64,000 bases of DNA from Paenibacillus swuensis (GCF_001644605.1 NZ_CP011388.1:2880501-2944500); one strand, 5' to 3'; numbered from the stretch's first letter, positions 56,021-64,000 are shown. Notes: generated by a model not told the origin, from the letters alone. Program-made: numbers and translations.

Positions 56021-56362
56021 CTATTGGATTTTATTTTTTAGTTTGGCCAACTCTTCGTTATGTTCCCCTAGGATTCGTTGGTGTGCATCCAACCGTTCCT
56101 GTATAGGCGGGTTATCAGCCGCAGGCGTTTCTAACACAGCTCTTTGAAGCTGCTGGATATCTCCGCGGACTTCTTGAATCTCACCCCGGATCTCCTGCAT
56201 TTCACCCCGGATTTCTTGGACTTCGCCTCGAATCTCTTTAATATCACCGCGAACCTCCGAAAAACCTTGACGCATTTCCTCACGCAGTTCAGCATTTTCC
56301 TTGCGAATTTCTGCTAATTCTAGCTTGAATTCATTTAATAAACCTATTATTTTGTCCTCCAT
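56021..56362 (-). CDS. Small heptad-repeat coiled-coil protein
   Basis: 113 residues. Residues ~30-75 repeat a seven-residue unit (EIRGEVQ, EIRGEMQ, EIRGEIQ, EVRGDIQ), and the DNA repeats with a 21-base period. No signal peptide, membrane segment or catalytic motif. Likely a rigid coiled-coil oligomer in the cytoplasm. AAGGCGG precedes ATG 56362. Family and role not recognised; similar heptad proteins are common in Bacillales. Confidence 0.75.
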   Translation of the reverse strand: MEDKIIGLLNEFKLELAEIRKENAELREEMRQGFSEVRGDIKEIRGEVQEIRGEMQEIRGEIQEVRGDIQQLQRAVLETPAADNPPIQERLDAHQRILGEHNEELAKLKNKIQ

Positions 56363-56463
56363 GATTAACCGCCTTCCATCATGATGAACCTATTATACTT
56401 TGGAATATGGCTTCAATCTAGTACTTTTGACACACTTTAAATAAAAATTTCCAATATTGTGTT

Positions 56464-56573
56464 GACTCCAGAGAACAACCTGTGATAACTTACTAGTAAC
56501 TAAACATGATTTGTGCGGAAGTACCGCCCTTGAATGTGCTGATAACAGCGCGTTTTGGGGCGGTTTTTTTGCG
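56464..56573 (+). promoter_or_regulatory. Promoter and terminator-like leader before the Tad-like operon
   Basis: TTGACT (56464-56469) with a weak -10 (about 56486-56492, TGTGATAACT). The leader then holds ACCGCCC (56525-56531), an inner hairpin GTGCTG-ATAA-CAGCGC (56538-56553), and GGGCGGT (56560-56566) followed by seven T. The result is a full intrinsic terminator about 45 bases before the first gene. No known riboswitch consensus was recognised. Confidence 0.55.
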
Positions 56574-56619
56574 TACATTCACCTAGTACACTTGGGAGTT
56601 TCACAGAAAGGAGCGATTC

Positions 56620-57525
56620 ATGCACAAATGGATATCAGCGCTCATCGGCATGTTCATCATGGCGGGGAGCGTGGTTTGCTTCATTTTTTACATGAAAGCC
56701 TATGAGCAAGATTTAACCATGATGGTGACGTACAAGCCGAAATCTATGATTTATTCGGGTGAACTGATCAAGGAGGAGATGATTCAGCAAGTAGAAATTC
56801 CGGTTGTACAGCACGTGGACAATGCCATTACGAACAAGAGTGAGATTGTCGGTAAGCTGGCCGCCATACCGATCGGGGAGAGCGAGGAGTTCCTCTCATG
56901 GAAGCTGGAGAAGGATAACATATTCCCACAGGAAGGTGAGAGTTACTACGGTTTTGAAGTAACGGGGATACAAGCGGTGAACAACATGCTGCGCAGGGGA
57001 GATCGGATCCAAGTATGGACGGAGATTGATCCGGCTAAGAGAGAGGCCGAAGATGCAAAAGGAGGAGATTTATCTGAAGCTCCAAGCGACGCTAGTAACC
57101 TCAGCGACTCTAGTAATCCAGCGGATCTTGCCCAACCAGACGACTTAACCCAAACAACCGCTCCTGACCCTGCAAGCCCCGCTCAATCCTTATCCACTAA
57201 TGTTTCCCCCGCTGTTGAACTTATTTTGCAAGATGTGAAAGTCGCCTCAGTAAAGGATACGGAAGGTCATGAAATTACCGATGCCAAACCTACCACCTTA
57301 GGCAATCTGAAGGGTTTGACCCCGGAAGAACGGGACCAGTTCCGTTTTCAAGGATTCAGGACCTCCGCAACAGGCTTCCCCGCAACAATCACCCTCATCA
57401 TGACACCCGCGCAATACAATCGATTTACAGAGGGACGGCAACGCGGAATATTACGATTTGGCTTAGATAACCCGTTCTTAACCCTGAAAGAGGAATCCAC
57501 TCGAGAGAAAGGAGCGAAGCCGTGA
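56620..57525 (+). CDS. CpaB/RcpC-like SAF-domain protein of a Tad-type system
   Basis: 301 residues. An N-terminal membrane anchor (ALIGMFIMAGSVVCFIFYM) is followed by a SAF-type domain (YKPKSMIYSGELIKEEMIQQVEI, then NKSEIVGKLAAIPIGESE), as in CpaB/RcpC. A long Ser/Asp/Pro-rich insertion (~150-190) interrupts the C-terminal part, which resumes at VELILQDVKVASVKDTEG and ends ITLIMTPAQYNRFTEG. In didermic bacteria CpaB supports the outer-membrane channel; in this presumed Gram-positive host it may act in the wall. First gene of the operon; AAAGGAG precedes ATG 56620, and GTGA overlaps the next gene. Confidence 0.8.
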   Translation: MHKWISALIGMFIMAGSVVCFIFYMKAYEQDLTMMVTYKPKSMIYSGELIKEEMIQQVEIPVVQHVDNAITNKSEIVGKLAAIPIGESEEFLSWKLEKDNIFPQEGESYYGFEVTGIQAVNNMLRRGDRIQVWTEIDPAKREAEDAKGGDLSEAPSDASNLSDSSNPADLAQPDDLTQTTAPDPASPAQSLSTNVSPAVELILQDVKVASVKDTEGHEITDAKPTTLGNLKGLTPEERDQFRFQGFRTSATGFPATITLIMTPAQYNRFTEGRQRGILRFGLDNPFLTLKEESTREKGAKP

Positions 57526-58769
57526 AGATTGTTCTCGCGGTAACCACACCGGAAATCGGTGAGCGAATGATGGAATGGATGCCGGAACCGAAGCGTGCAG
57601 AGGTTTGTTATACCGACAAAGAACTGATTACACGAACCGCGCAGCAAGGAGACGAGCTTACTCATATATTCGTTATGGAAGATTTGTTTAAGGATGAATA
57701 CCCCTGGGATTGGATGCCTCGGCTGCGCCGCAGTTGTCCTCAGGCGAATATCGTTTTAAGCCAGCATCACCAGGAAGATCCGCTTTTTCGGGAAGTAAAG
57801 ATTAGTCTGGGCTTGGAGTTTAACATTGGAATGATACCCCCCTATGGTATTTTCCAGGATGTTATACATGAACTGAGCACACGCTTCTTCAATTCTCGTA
57901 AAATCACGAATTCAACAGGGGGCAATCTCATAAGCTTTCTGTCTGCTGCTCCCAAAGACGGTTCGACTTCGGTTGCCATATCCACGGCGCTGGCACTGGC
58001 CAAGAACACCGGCAAATCAATTGCCCTGTTGGATCTCAACTTCAAATCTCCTGAGATTCAGGATCAGCTACGCTTGAAAGGCGCCAAGGGATTTCCTTAT
58101 ATTCAGGCGGAATGCGACTCGGGCACACTCTCACCGGATACGCTCTTGCGCGCATGTCTCCCTATGCCGGGAACGCCTAATCTTCATATTCTAACGGGAT
58201 TGCGCAGAAGAGAATGGGCGGAGAGAATTCTGTCTGAGGAGATCGGACACTTGCTTGAAGTGGCCAGAGAAACGTTTGATATTGTCATTGCGGACGTTCA
58301 TAGCTTCCCTGATCAAGCGGCGACAGTCGAATGTGTGCGAAATGCGGATATACGGTTCGTTGTAGTACAACCGCTCGTTACAAGCTACGAAAGTGCGTGG
58401 CATGATTGGTATCGCGGGGTGTGGTCCTATTTTGGATTGGGTGAGCGAGATTTCCGAATGATCCTGAACCGTTCTGTCAGCGGCGGTCATAATGCGCAGG
58501 ACGTGCGTAAGAGCACAGGGTTTGAGCCCGTCGCGGTGCTTCCCGATTTAGGGTCCCCTGAAGGCGCCAAAGCGGTAAACGAGGGAATCCCTCTCTACTG
58601 CTCGGAAGGTCGTTCCGCGGAGGAGTTCAAGGGAGAGATTGGTACACTCAGCCGGTGGATTGCAGATCAAGCCGGAATTCAGTGGATTGAACAGCCGTCG
58701 ACTTCCCAAACAAGAGCGAGACATAAGTCCATCGCGATGATTCTGCCTTTTATGAAAAATTTTAAGTAA
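57522..58769 (+). CDS. CpaE/TadZ-like ATPase-fold localisation protein
   Basis: 415 residues. The first ~120 resemble a degenerate receiver domain; residues ~145-390 are a MinD/ParA-type fold. The P-loop reads SAAPKDGSTSVAISTALALA: the early Lys remains, but the usual GK[ST] is replaced by GSTS, as in the atypical Walker A of CpaE/TadZ. Later LLDLNFKSPEIQDQL and DIVIADVHSFPDQAA match the switch strands. Family members place the pilus machine at a cell pole or site. Start GTG 57522 overlaps the preceding stop. Confidence 0.83.
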   Translation: MKIVLAVTTPEIGERMMEWMPEPKRAEVCYTDKELITRTAQQGDELTHIFVMEDLFKDEYPWDWMPRLRRSCPQANIVLSQHHQEDPLFREVKISLGLEFNIGMIPPYGIFQDVIHELSTRFFNSRKITNSTGGNLISFLSAAPKDGSTSVAISTALALAKNTGKSIALLDLNFKSPEIQDQLRLKGAKGFPYIQAECDSGTLSPDTLLRACLPMPGTPNLHILTGLRRREWAERILSEEIGHLLEVARETFDIVIADVHSFPDQAATVECVRNADIRFVVVQPLVTSYESAWHDWYRGVWSYFGLGERDFRMILNRSVSGGHNAQDVRKSTGFEPVAVLPDLGSPEGAKAVNEGIPLYCSEGRSAEEFKGEIGTLSRWIADQAGIQWIEQPSTSQTRARHKSIAMILPFMKNFK

Positions 58770-58784
58770 CCGCAGAGGTGATGT

Positions 58785-60209
58785 GTGAAAGCATACGGGT
58801 CCCCTAACAAACGTGAACGTTACTCTATTCTCGAACAATTAAAGAATATGCAAGCGAAAGCGGAACATTCAAACCCGGATTCGGCAAATTCTGTGCAACA
58901 GAGGGGTTATGAGCTTAAGGATTTACATGAAGTTGTGAAACTTGTTCAGGAAGAGTTGAAGACGAACACCGGATTACTCATGCGGAACTTGGACTACAAG
59001 GAAGTTATACACCGCGCGGGTCTGGGCCATCCTCAAGCACAGGAACAAGTCAAGGCTATGATCAAAAAAATCATACAAGACCGGCAAATCTATGTCACTT
59101 CCGGCGGTATATTGGAACGGATGGGGCTGAATGAAGCCGTATTTGCCCTTTCCATCGGCGCGGGATACATTGAGGATTTATACAAGCAGAAGGACGTAGA
59201 GGAAGTGCAAGTGAACGACCGCGACATCTTTGTTATGAGGAACGGCGTTTCCGTCAAACATGCTCAGCAATTTGATTCAACGGAACAAGTAATCAGGCTG
59301 CAGGAGCGCCTTGCACTTTACGGTCGGGCACGTATTAACGAGCAACATCCGATCTGCCATACCTATATGTATAATCGCGCCAGACTTACCATGACCCAGC
59401 CGAATTATTCCGCATTTCCTACGATAACCATTCGAAACTTTATCCTCAAAGATCCATCCCTAAGTTCATTGCAAGATCAAGGAACTTTAAATGCTCCCAT
59501 GAGCCGTTTGTTATCTTTGCTAGTCCAGTTTCATGCCTCCATCATCGTCGCCGGAGGTACCAAAACAGGCAAAACCACCACATTATACGCCCTATCCAGA
59601 GAAATTCCTATGAAAGAGCGTGTGCTTACACTGGAAACCGAATTCGAAATGATGCTGCATGAAAGATTAGGCGGAGGACGCAATATCGTTCCATTTCAAG
59701 CGGTGAATGAGCTCGGCATCTCCATGGAAGAAGCTTTCAAGCCTTTGCTTCGCAACAGTCCGGATCGGATTATTGTCGGAGAAATTCGCGGCGCTGAAGC
59801 CTCGCAGGCGGTACAGGCCGCGCTCAGAGGTCACGACACGATGGTGAGTCTGCATTCCAAGTACCGGAGTATGATTATATCCGACATTATGGACATGGTG
59901 AAACAGGACGGACGGTCGCATGACGATAAGCTGCTGAGGCATCGCATCGCGCGGGCGTTCAATATTGTTATTTTTCAAAGGTTAGTGAAAGAGAATGAAT
60001 TCAAGAGCAGGAGGGTTATAACTGAAATCAGTGAAATTTGTGCATCCGACGACGGTGAAGTTAGCTTGGTTCCTCTTATTGTGTGGAATCATAGCGCAAA
60101 AACCTGGGAGCGAACAGGAAACCGTCTGAGCAACGAGCTCATCGAGCATATGGAAAGCTACGGGGCGGATCGGGAGTTGTTGGAACGGATAGGTGCGGAT
60201 GAATGGTAA
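58785..60209 (+). CDS. CpaF/TadA-like secretion ATPase
   Basis: 474 residues. Hexameric ATPase of the Tad/type II superfamily: N-terminal domain (~60-200), Walker A AGGTKTGKTTTLYAL, Asp box region ERVLTLETEFEM, Walker B-type DRIIVGEIRGAEASQAVQAAL, and His box GHDTMVSLHSKY. It powers assembly or secretion of the small membrane proteins encoded downstream. Start GTG 58785 with AGAGGTG close before. All catalytic residues appear intact, unlike the TadZ-like partner. Confidence 0.92.
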   Translation: MKAYGSPNKRERYSILEQLKNMQAKAEHSNPDSANSVQQRGYELKDLHEVVKLVQEELKTNTGLLMRNLDYKEVIHRAGLGHPQAQEQVKAMIKKIIQDRQIYVTSGGILERMGLNEAVFALSIGAGYIEDLYKQKDVEEVQVNDRDIFVMRNGVSVKHAQQFDSTEQVIRLQERLALYGRARINEQHPICHTYMYNRARLTMTQPNYSAFPTITIRNFILKDPSLSSLQDQGTLNAPMSRLLSLLVQFHASIIVAGGTKTGKTTTLYALSREIPMKERVLTLETEFEMMLHERLGGGRNIVPFQAVNELGISMEEAFKPLLRNSPDRIIVGEIRGAEASQAVQAALRGHDTMVSLHSKYRSMIISDIMDMVKQDGRSHDDKLLRHRIARAFNIVIFQRLVKENEFKSRRVITEISEICASDDGEVSLVPLIVWNHSAKTWERTGNRLSNELIEHMESYGADRELLERIGADEW

Positions 60210-61120
60210 TTAGCTGGCTGATCACGGTCTCTTTTGCCATCGGAATCCTGTTAGTGTTGCATCCTGTCGTCTACGGAATTTCCCGATTGTTGGTCAAAAG
60301 AAACACCTATTCCTTCTTCCGCCGCCAACGTAAAGAGCCGGAACGGCATCAGTTGCTGGACCTGGAGCGTTTACCGGGGTTTGCTCGTCTGGAAACGTAT
60401 ATGAGTGTCGCGGGAGTCCAAAGCTCGCCGTTTCTGATTACATGCCTGAGCATCATTATATTTATTGTGTTGTTCTCGGTTACTTACCGGACTTTGGCTT
60501 CGTTCATCAGCAGCTTGGTCATCGGAGGCTTATTTAGCGGACTTCCGTTCATTTACATCTGGCACCGGTATCAACGAATGCAGCAACGTATGGCTCGGGT
60601 CATGATTCCTACAGTTCAAACGTTCATCGGGTATTTTACAGAGGCCGAAAATTTAGCAGGGGCGATTTATAAAGCAGGAGGGGCAATGCCAGCCGAGATG
60701 GCGGGGGAATGGGCAAGGTTGACGATGGAACTGGAAACCGGCGAGGCTGCGGAGCCTTCCGTCATTAAGTTTGCGGAACGAGTGGGGAATCATTGGGCGC
60801 AGGATTTTGCCGATATTCTCATCATTCATCTGGAAACGGGAACCGACATTGTTCCTTCCTTGTTCAAGCTCATTAATGAGATGCAGAATGCCATGTATAA
60901 CGAGGAGAAAAGAAACACATTGCTTGCCGTCTACCGCTACGGGACCCTGCTCATGATTGCGATGGCTGTATTTATTGTCGGTTTTAACATCTGGATTCAA
61001 CCTTCCAACCGTGTGTACTACTTCACGGATCCTGGGGGCAAAAAGTACGTTACCGTTACGGTAGTGGTGTTATTCGCATCCTTCATCGGAGCGCTGCAGC
61101 TAGGCAAAAAGAAAATATAG
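60203..61120 (+). CDS. TadB-like membrane platform protein
   Basis: 305 residues. One N-terminal helix, then two (ITCLSIIIFIVLFSVTYRTL; FISSLVIGGLFSGLPFIYIW), a cytoplasmic T2SSF-like domain (~140-240), and two C-terminal helices. This is the layout of TadB, an inner-membrane platform protein of Tad pili. The ATG overlaps the stop of the ATPase gene. Confidence 0.82.
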   Translation: MVISWLITVSFAIGILLVLHPVVYGISRLLVKRNTYSFFRRQRKEPERHQLLDLERLPGFARLETYMSVAGVQSSPFLITCLSIIIFIVLFSVTYRTLASFISSLVIGGLFSGLPFIYIWHRYQRMQQRMARVMIPTVQTFIGYFTEAENLAGAIYKAGGAMPAEMAGEWARLTMELETGEAAEPSVIKFAERVGNHWAQDFADILIIHLETGTDIVPSLFKLINEMQNAMYNEEKRNTLLAVYRYGTLLMIAMAVFIVGFNIWIQPSNRVYYFTDPGGKKYVTVTVVVLFASFIGALQLGKKKI

Positions 61121-61138
61121 AAAGGATGAAGCCCGGGA

Positions 61139-61975
61139 ATGATATGGTGGTTTGCCATGCTTTTTGGAGTCGGATGCGCGGTATTGCTTGTAGCAGTGAT
61201 GTTAATGGTACCTGTACGGAACCGAGTGCGTACGCCTTATTTAGTGTTAAAGAGAAAGGAAACGTTCCGTAAATGGGCGGAGGATCAGATGGGCCGTGTA
61301 CAGCGGAGTACTTCCAATGAGAGCCTACGCGCACTTCTCAAGCTGGCAGGGCAGCCGTTCGGGATGGGGGTGTTTCGATATCGGGTAATTCAGTTGTTGT
61401 TGCCTGCTGTGATAGCAGTCGGATTGTTAGCTAACAGGCCTTACTCCTTGATCAAAATCATTCCCTTTCTTCTGCTTTCATTCATCTTGCCGCCCCTTAC
61501 GGTACACCTTCTTGCATCGAAGCGGAAAGAACAACTTACCGCGGAAATTGTGAAGTTTTCTCATCGATTAGTCGTTAGTCTTAATGATCAAATCCAGTTG
61601 TATTATGCGATACGCCGCGCGGGCCGAACTTGTGTTGTGCTGGCTCCTTACCTGGAGCATCTGCTCTTGGATTGGTTAGACAATCCGAAGCGGGCCATTC
61701 GTCAATTTGCGGATGATGTGGGCATTCACGAGGTGTTGCCGTTAACGAACACGTTACTTGCCACCTGGAACGCGCCGCAGGATAAAATTCTGAGTCTGTT
61801 TCATCACCAGATCCGCAACATTGATACGATGCGAGATTTTCAAATCAAAAAAAGTATCGAAGTATCCCCGCTTCATGTCACATTCCTGATTGTTATTCCC
61901 TTTATATTTGTTGTCGGTTTAATACTGCTGCCATGGTATATGGAGGCAATTGCGCTGATGCGTGAAGCTTTTTGA
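61139..61975 (+). CDS. TadC-like membrane platform protein
   Basis: 278 residues with N-terminal helix (FAMLFGVGCAVLLVAVMLMV), a central helix pair and a C-terminal helix (VTFLIVIPFIFVVGLILLPW). Between lies a cytoplasmic T2SSF-type domain (VKFSHRLVVSLNDQIQLYYAIRRAGR). TadC partners TadB. AAAGGATG precedes ATG 61139. Confidence 0.8.
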   Translation: MIWWFAMLFGVGCAVLLVAVMLMVPVRNRVRTPYLVLKRKETFRKWAEDQMGRVQRSTSNESLRALLKLAGQPFGMGVFRYRVIQLLLPAVIAVGLLANRPYSLIKIIPFLLLSFILPPLTVHLLASKRKEQLTAEIVKFSHRLVVSLNDQIQLYYAIRRAGRTCVVLAPYLEHLLLDWLDNPKRAIRQFADDVGIHEVLPLTNTLLATWNAPQDKILSLFHHQIRNIDTMRDFQIKKSIEVSPLHVTFLIVIPFIFVVGLILLPWYMEAIALMREAF

Positions 61976-61987
61976 AGGAGGAGTGAA

Positions 61988-62128
61988 GTGGATAAGTTAG
62001 TGATCAGCATTGTTGTGACGGTTATCTTAATCGGAATCGCTTTTTATGTGTTTAACGCGGAGATTGGCCCGGGTCTCGTAGGTGGCGGCGAGAATCTAAA
62101 ACTTAAAATCGAAGATGCCACATCATAA
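61988..62128 (+). CDS. Mini membrane peptide 1 of the Tad-like operon (possible pilin)
   Basis: 46 residues from GTG 61988, with GGAGGAG directly upstream. The sequence opens VDKLVISIVVTVILIGIAFYVF, a single membrane helix starting at residue 4, and ends in a short polar tail with Gly-rich GPGLVGGGENL. It is paralogous to the next two genes ([M/V]DKL start, aromatic-V-F at the end of the helix). Position after TadC suggests a Flp-type pilin. However, the usual prepilin cleavage motif G-x4-E-Y is not present. Confidence 0.7.
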   Translation: MDKLVISIVVTVILIGIAFYVFNAEIGPGLVGGGENLKLKIEDATS

Positions 62129-62152
62129 AACAAATATTGGAGGACTGAATGC

Positions 62153-62365
62153 ATGGATAAATTGGTGATTGGGATTTTGATGGTTGTATTGTTGATCGGC
62201 GGTTGTTTCTGGGTTTTTAATAACGATAACGGCATAAATGATGCCATCGAAAACGGAGGCAGAACGATTAACTCAAAGACGAGCGGTTTTGATTATAACG
62301 GCATGACCGCGCCTGGAGCAGGACATTCCACGGATTGGGTAGCGACCCCGACAACGAACGATTAA
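62153..62365 (+). CDS. Mini membrane peptide 2 of the Tad-like operon (possible pilin)
   Basis: 70 residues. MDKLVIGILMVVLLIGGCFWVF forms one helix, then NNDNGINDAIENGG and a Gly/Ala/Thr-rich tail. GGAGG precedes ATG 62153. The tail is longer than in its two paralogues. The stop overlaps the next start (TAATG). No G-x4-E-Y processing motif. Confidence 0.72.
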   Translation: MDKLVIGILMVVLLIGGCFWVFNNDNGINDAIENGGRTINSKTSGFDYNGMTAPGAGHSTDWVATPTTND

Positions 62366-62523
62366 TGGATAAATTGGCGGTTACGCTGGTCATGGCTATT
62401 ATTGTTTTGGGCATTGGGGTGTATGTATTCCTCGGGGACGAGGGAATTAATCAAGAGCTGGAGGAGGGGCATACCCGGTTACAGCAGGAAGTGCGGCAAT
62501 GGGGATACACGACGGTACCCTAG
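62365..62523 (+). CDS. Mini membrane peptide 3 of the Tad-like operon (possible pilin)
   Basis: 52 residues from ATG 62365 inside the TAATG overlap. MDKLAVTLVMAIIVLGIGVYVF forms the helix, followed by LGDEGINQELEEGHTRLQQE, sharing the GIN-x-x-[I/L]-E-x-G block with peptide 2. The tail is charged and probably helical. No G-x4-E-Y motif. Confidence 0.7.
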   Translation: MDKLAVTLVMAIIVLGIGVYVFLGDEGINQELEEGHTRLQQEVRQWGYTTVP

Positions 62524-62554
62524 ACTATAGGTGAGCAGAGGCAGGTTGTAATCC

Positions 62555-63010
62555 ATGTGGAAGCGATTGTGGAAAGAGGAAAGCGGGATGGCGGAGATGG
62601 TCTCCCTATTAATCGTGATGGGGGTATTCCTGTTTGTTTCTATGGGAATGGTTTCATTCATGACGTTTATGATGCGCCAGGAGAAGCTGGAGACGATTCA
62701 CCATCGCGCATTGGAAATGAGTACCCAGGAGGGGTATATTACACCATCCATTATGGAGGATACCAGGCTGAAGCTGCAAGCTTTGGGATTCCCGTCGGTA
62801 CAGCGAAATGGAGTGGATTACCCTTCGTTTGAAGGCAGTACATTGATCAAAGTGCAGAGGGATGATGCGGATCCAACCGTGCAAGTTACGATAAAATACC
62901 CTGCTACGTTGTTACAACGCATGGTGGGCCTAATTGGAGGGAATGCGACGGAGGAAGAAGGCTATTATTTGATTGAGGGAGCGGGTCGGAGCGAGGCTTT
63001 GGATGATTAA
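62555..63010 (+). CDS. TadE/DUF4320-like pseudopilin
   Basis: 151 residues. The opening KEESGMAEMVSLLIVMGVFLF is a pseudopilin-type start: a charged stretch with Glu, then one long helix. The rest is a soluble outer domain (VQVTIKYPATLLQRMVGLIGG). It resembles the DUF4320 proteins of Firmicute Tad loci. The start is ATG 62555. Overlaps the next gene by eight bases. Confidence 0.7.
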   Translation: MWKRLWKEESGMAEMVSLLIVMGVFLFVSMGMVSFMTFMMRQEKLETIHHRALEMSTQEGYITPSIMEDTRLKLQALGFPSVQRNGVDYPSFEGSTLIKVQRDDADPTVQVTIKYPATLLQRMVGLIGGNATEEEGYYLIEGAGRSEALDD

Positions 63011-63611
63011 ATTGTGGAAGGACGAACAAGGCGGCGTTTCCATTATGGTTCTCAGCCTGATTGTGCTGGGTATGTGTATGTTGGCCTTCATGGTGGGCGT
63101 GGACTATGTCAAACAAATCTCTACGGCTTCCCGGGTGAAGCAGCATTTGAATATGGCCTTGCACGGAGCATCTCTGTCTGTGGATAAGACGAAGCTTGCG
63201 GAAGGAATCATCTCTCTGGACACCGTAACTGCTTCGTTTCGGGTACAGGATCAATTTGCGGCTATTGTGCGAAAGAATATGGGAATTGATGACAGGTGGA
63301 AAGTCTTGACCAGCAGTTATTTGGAGGAAGAAAGTGACTTTGTGGTGCATGAGTTGATTTACGCGGATCCAGGGAGTTTGGTATTTGATAATTTGATTCC
63401 TGATGCATCCGCATGCTCTATGTTTGGCTCGCGTATGCAATGTACTGTGAAGTTATATGAAGGAACGGTTAAAGAAACGACTCGCGAGATTGATGAAATG
63501 TTGGTCGGACCGTCTTTGCTGGCGGTTGTTGAAGTCGAACATGAGGGTGTGGGTTGGTTGAATGACGAGCCGGTTGTGATTGCTAGTGTGCAGGAGGTCC
63601 GTTTTCAATAA
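63003..63611 (+). CDS. TadE/TadG-like membrane protein
   Basis: 202 residues from ATG 63003, which overlaps the previous stop; an upstream ATG (62973) is less likely. The opening WKDEQGGVSIMVLSLIVLGMCML matches the TadE/TadG start with an acidic residue before the helix. The remaining ~165 residues are extracellular, with two Cys (ACSMFGSRMQC) that could form a disulfide. Last recognisable gene of the Tad-like operon. Confidence 0.72.
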   Translation: MIKLWKDEQGGVSIMVLSLIVLGMCMLAFMVGVDYVKQISTASRVKQHLNMALHGASLSVDKTKLAEGIISLDTVTASFRVQDQFAAIVRKNMGIDDRWKVLTSSYLEEESDFVVHELIYADPGSLVFDNLIPDASACSMFGSRMQCTVKLYEGTVKETTREIDEMLVGPSLLAVVEVEHEGVGWLNDEPVVIASVQEVRFQ

Positions 63612-63686
63612 ATAGTATTGATGGATTGTAAAGGCTCATGATATGTTTGTTGGTATATTTATACATATAGTAGTGGGGGAGTTTCT

Positions 63687-64000
63687 ATGAACAAAAGCGG
63701 GAGTAAGAAAGCAGTATCCACTTTGTTGGCATTGGTGTGTTCAGCGAGTATATCAGGGAATGCTTACGCACTAAGTTTCTCAGATATCAATAGTCATTGG
63801 GCCAAGGCTGGGATCGAAAGTGCTGCCAAAGAAGGCTTAGTGACCGGATACAATGGAAAATATCTGCCTGATGCTCAAACATCCAAAGCGGAATTTGCTT
63901 CTATTTTGGATCGTATGTTACACCGTGCCGATTCAGCTAGTGTTGTCGGACTGCCAACTTCTATGAAAACGCATTGGTCACGTGCCTCTGTGGAAAATTT
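63687..64000 (+). CDS. SLH-domain surface protein, 3' end beyond the window
   Basis: 104 residues are visible and the frame is open to the window edge. Signal peptide: AVSTLLALVCSASISGNAYA. An S-layer homology domain follows (FSDINSHWAKAGIESAAKEG, then GYNGKYLPDAQTSKAEFASIL), and a second begins at MKTHWSRASVEN. SLH domains bind pyruvylated wall polymer and fix the protein to the cell surface. GGGGGAG precedes ATG 63687. Whether it belongs functionally to the Tad-like operon cannot be told. Confidence 0.88.
   Translation, partial: MNKSGSKKAVSTLLALVCSASISGNAYALSFSDINSHWAKAGIESAAKEGLVTGYNGKYLPDAQTSKAEFASILDRMLHRADSASVVGLPTSMKTHWSRASVEN

Noticed and set aside
56497-56573. Cyclic di-GMP or other known riboswitch before the Tad-like operon
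   Set aside because: The conserved bases of the classes I could recall (GEMM-type, preQ1, fluoride, guanidine) are not present; only a terminator-like fold is supported.

Overview
The window looks like a chromosomal segment from a Paenibacillus-type, endospore-forming Firmicute. The evidence is a GerA-type germinant receptor operon, KapB, the tsaE-tsaB-rimI-tsaD order, SLH and stalk (copper-amine-oxidase-like) surface domains, YesMN/Lpl-type sugar uptake, moderate G+C with AGGAGG ribosome sites, and classical Fur and CIRCE boxes. No phage, plasmid origin, rRNA, tRNA or CRISPR array was seen. Identifications rest on motif reading, not on database searches.

Layout. 1-1.8 kb: 3' part of an AAC(3)-like acetyltransferase, kapB and a TetR regulator. 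2.2-5.9 kb: a secreted eight-repeat Ig-like protein bracketed by dispersed inverted repeats, convergent with a secreted SGNH hydrolase. 6.1-10.7 kb: gltB. 10.9-20.7 kb: a sugar module made of a YesM-type kinase, a YesN-type regulator, an Lpl-type ABC importer and a secreted GH74-like beta-propeller enzyme with PA14. 20.7-29.6 kb: two adjacent units, each behind a strong promoter with a Fur box. The first encodes a membrane glycan/lipid modification set (flippase-like protein, membrane phosphodiesterase, GT2, GT-C). The second encodes two unfamiliar exported helical proteins and an FTR1 ferric permease. 29.7-33.5 kb: UDP-glucose dehydrogenase, a DUF4870 protein and htpG under a CIRCE element. 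33.5-34.9 kb: an intact but apparently catalytically dead IS1595-like gene between inverted copies of a 45-bp repeat. 35-39.8 kb: ferredoxin, ABC-2 exporter, aldolase-like enzyme, and a DUF559-type nuclease with a winged helix whose stop codon lies in the first unit of an eleven-copy 40-bp palindromic array. 39.8-48.4 kb, minus strand: GGDEF-EAL protein, bactofilin with M23 peptidase, ger operon. 48.5-56.4 kb: cardiolipin synthase, a split NHEJ set (Ku, ligase, polymerase), the t6A genes with rimI, and a heptad coiled-coil protein. 56.5-63.6 kb: a Tad/Flp-like pilus or secretion operon behind a leader with a terminator-like hairpin, including three tiny paralogous membrane peptides. The window ends inside an SLH-domain protein.

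Best candidates for something undescribed are: (1) the Fur-controlled FTR1 locus, where two stalk-like helical proteins stand where EfeO and EfeB would be expected, next to a Fur-controlled glycan operon; (2) the Tad-like operon with three mini-pilin-like peptides that lack the usual Flp processing motif; (3) the DUF559-winged-helix gene fused at its 3' end to a homogeneous palindromic array; and (4) the inactive IS1595-like gene with its own inverted and tandem repeats.
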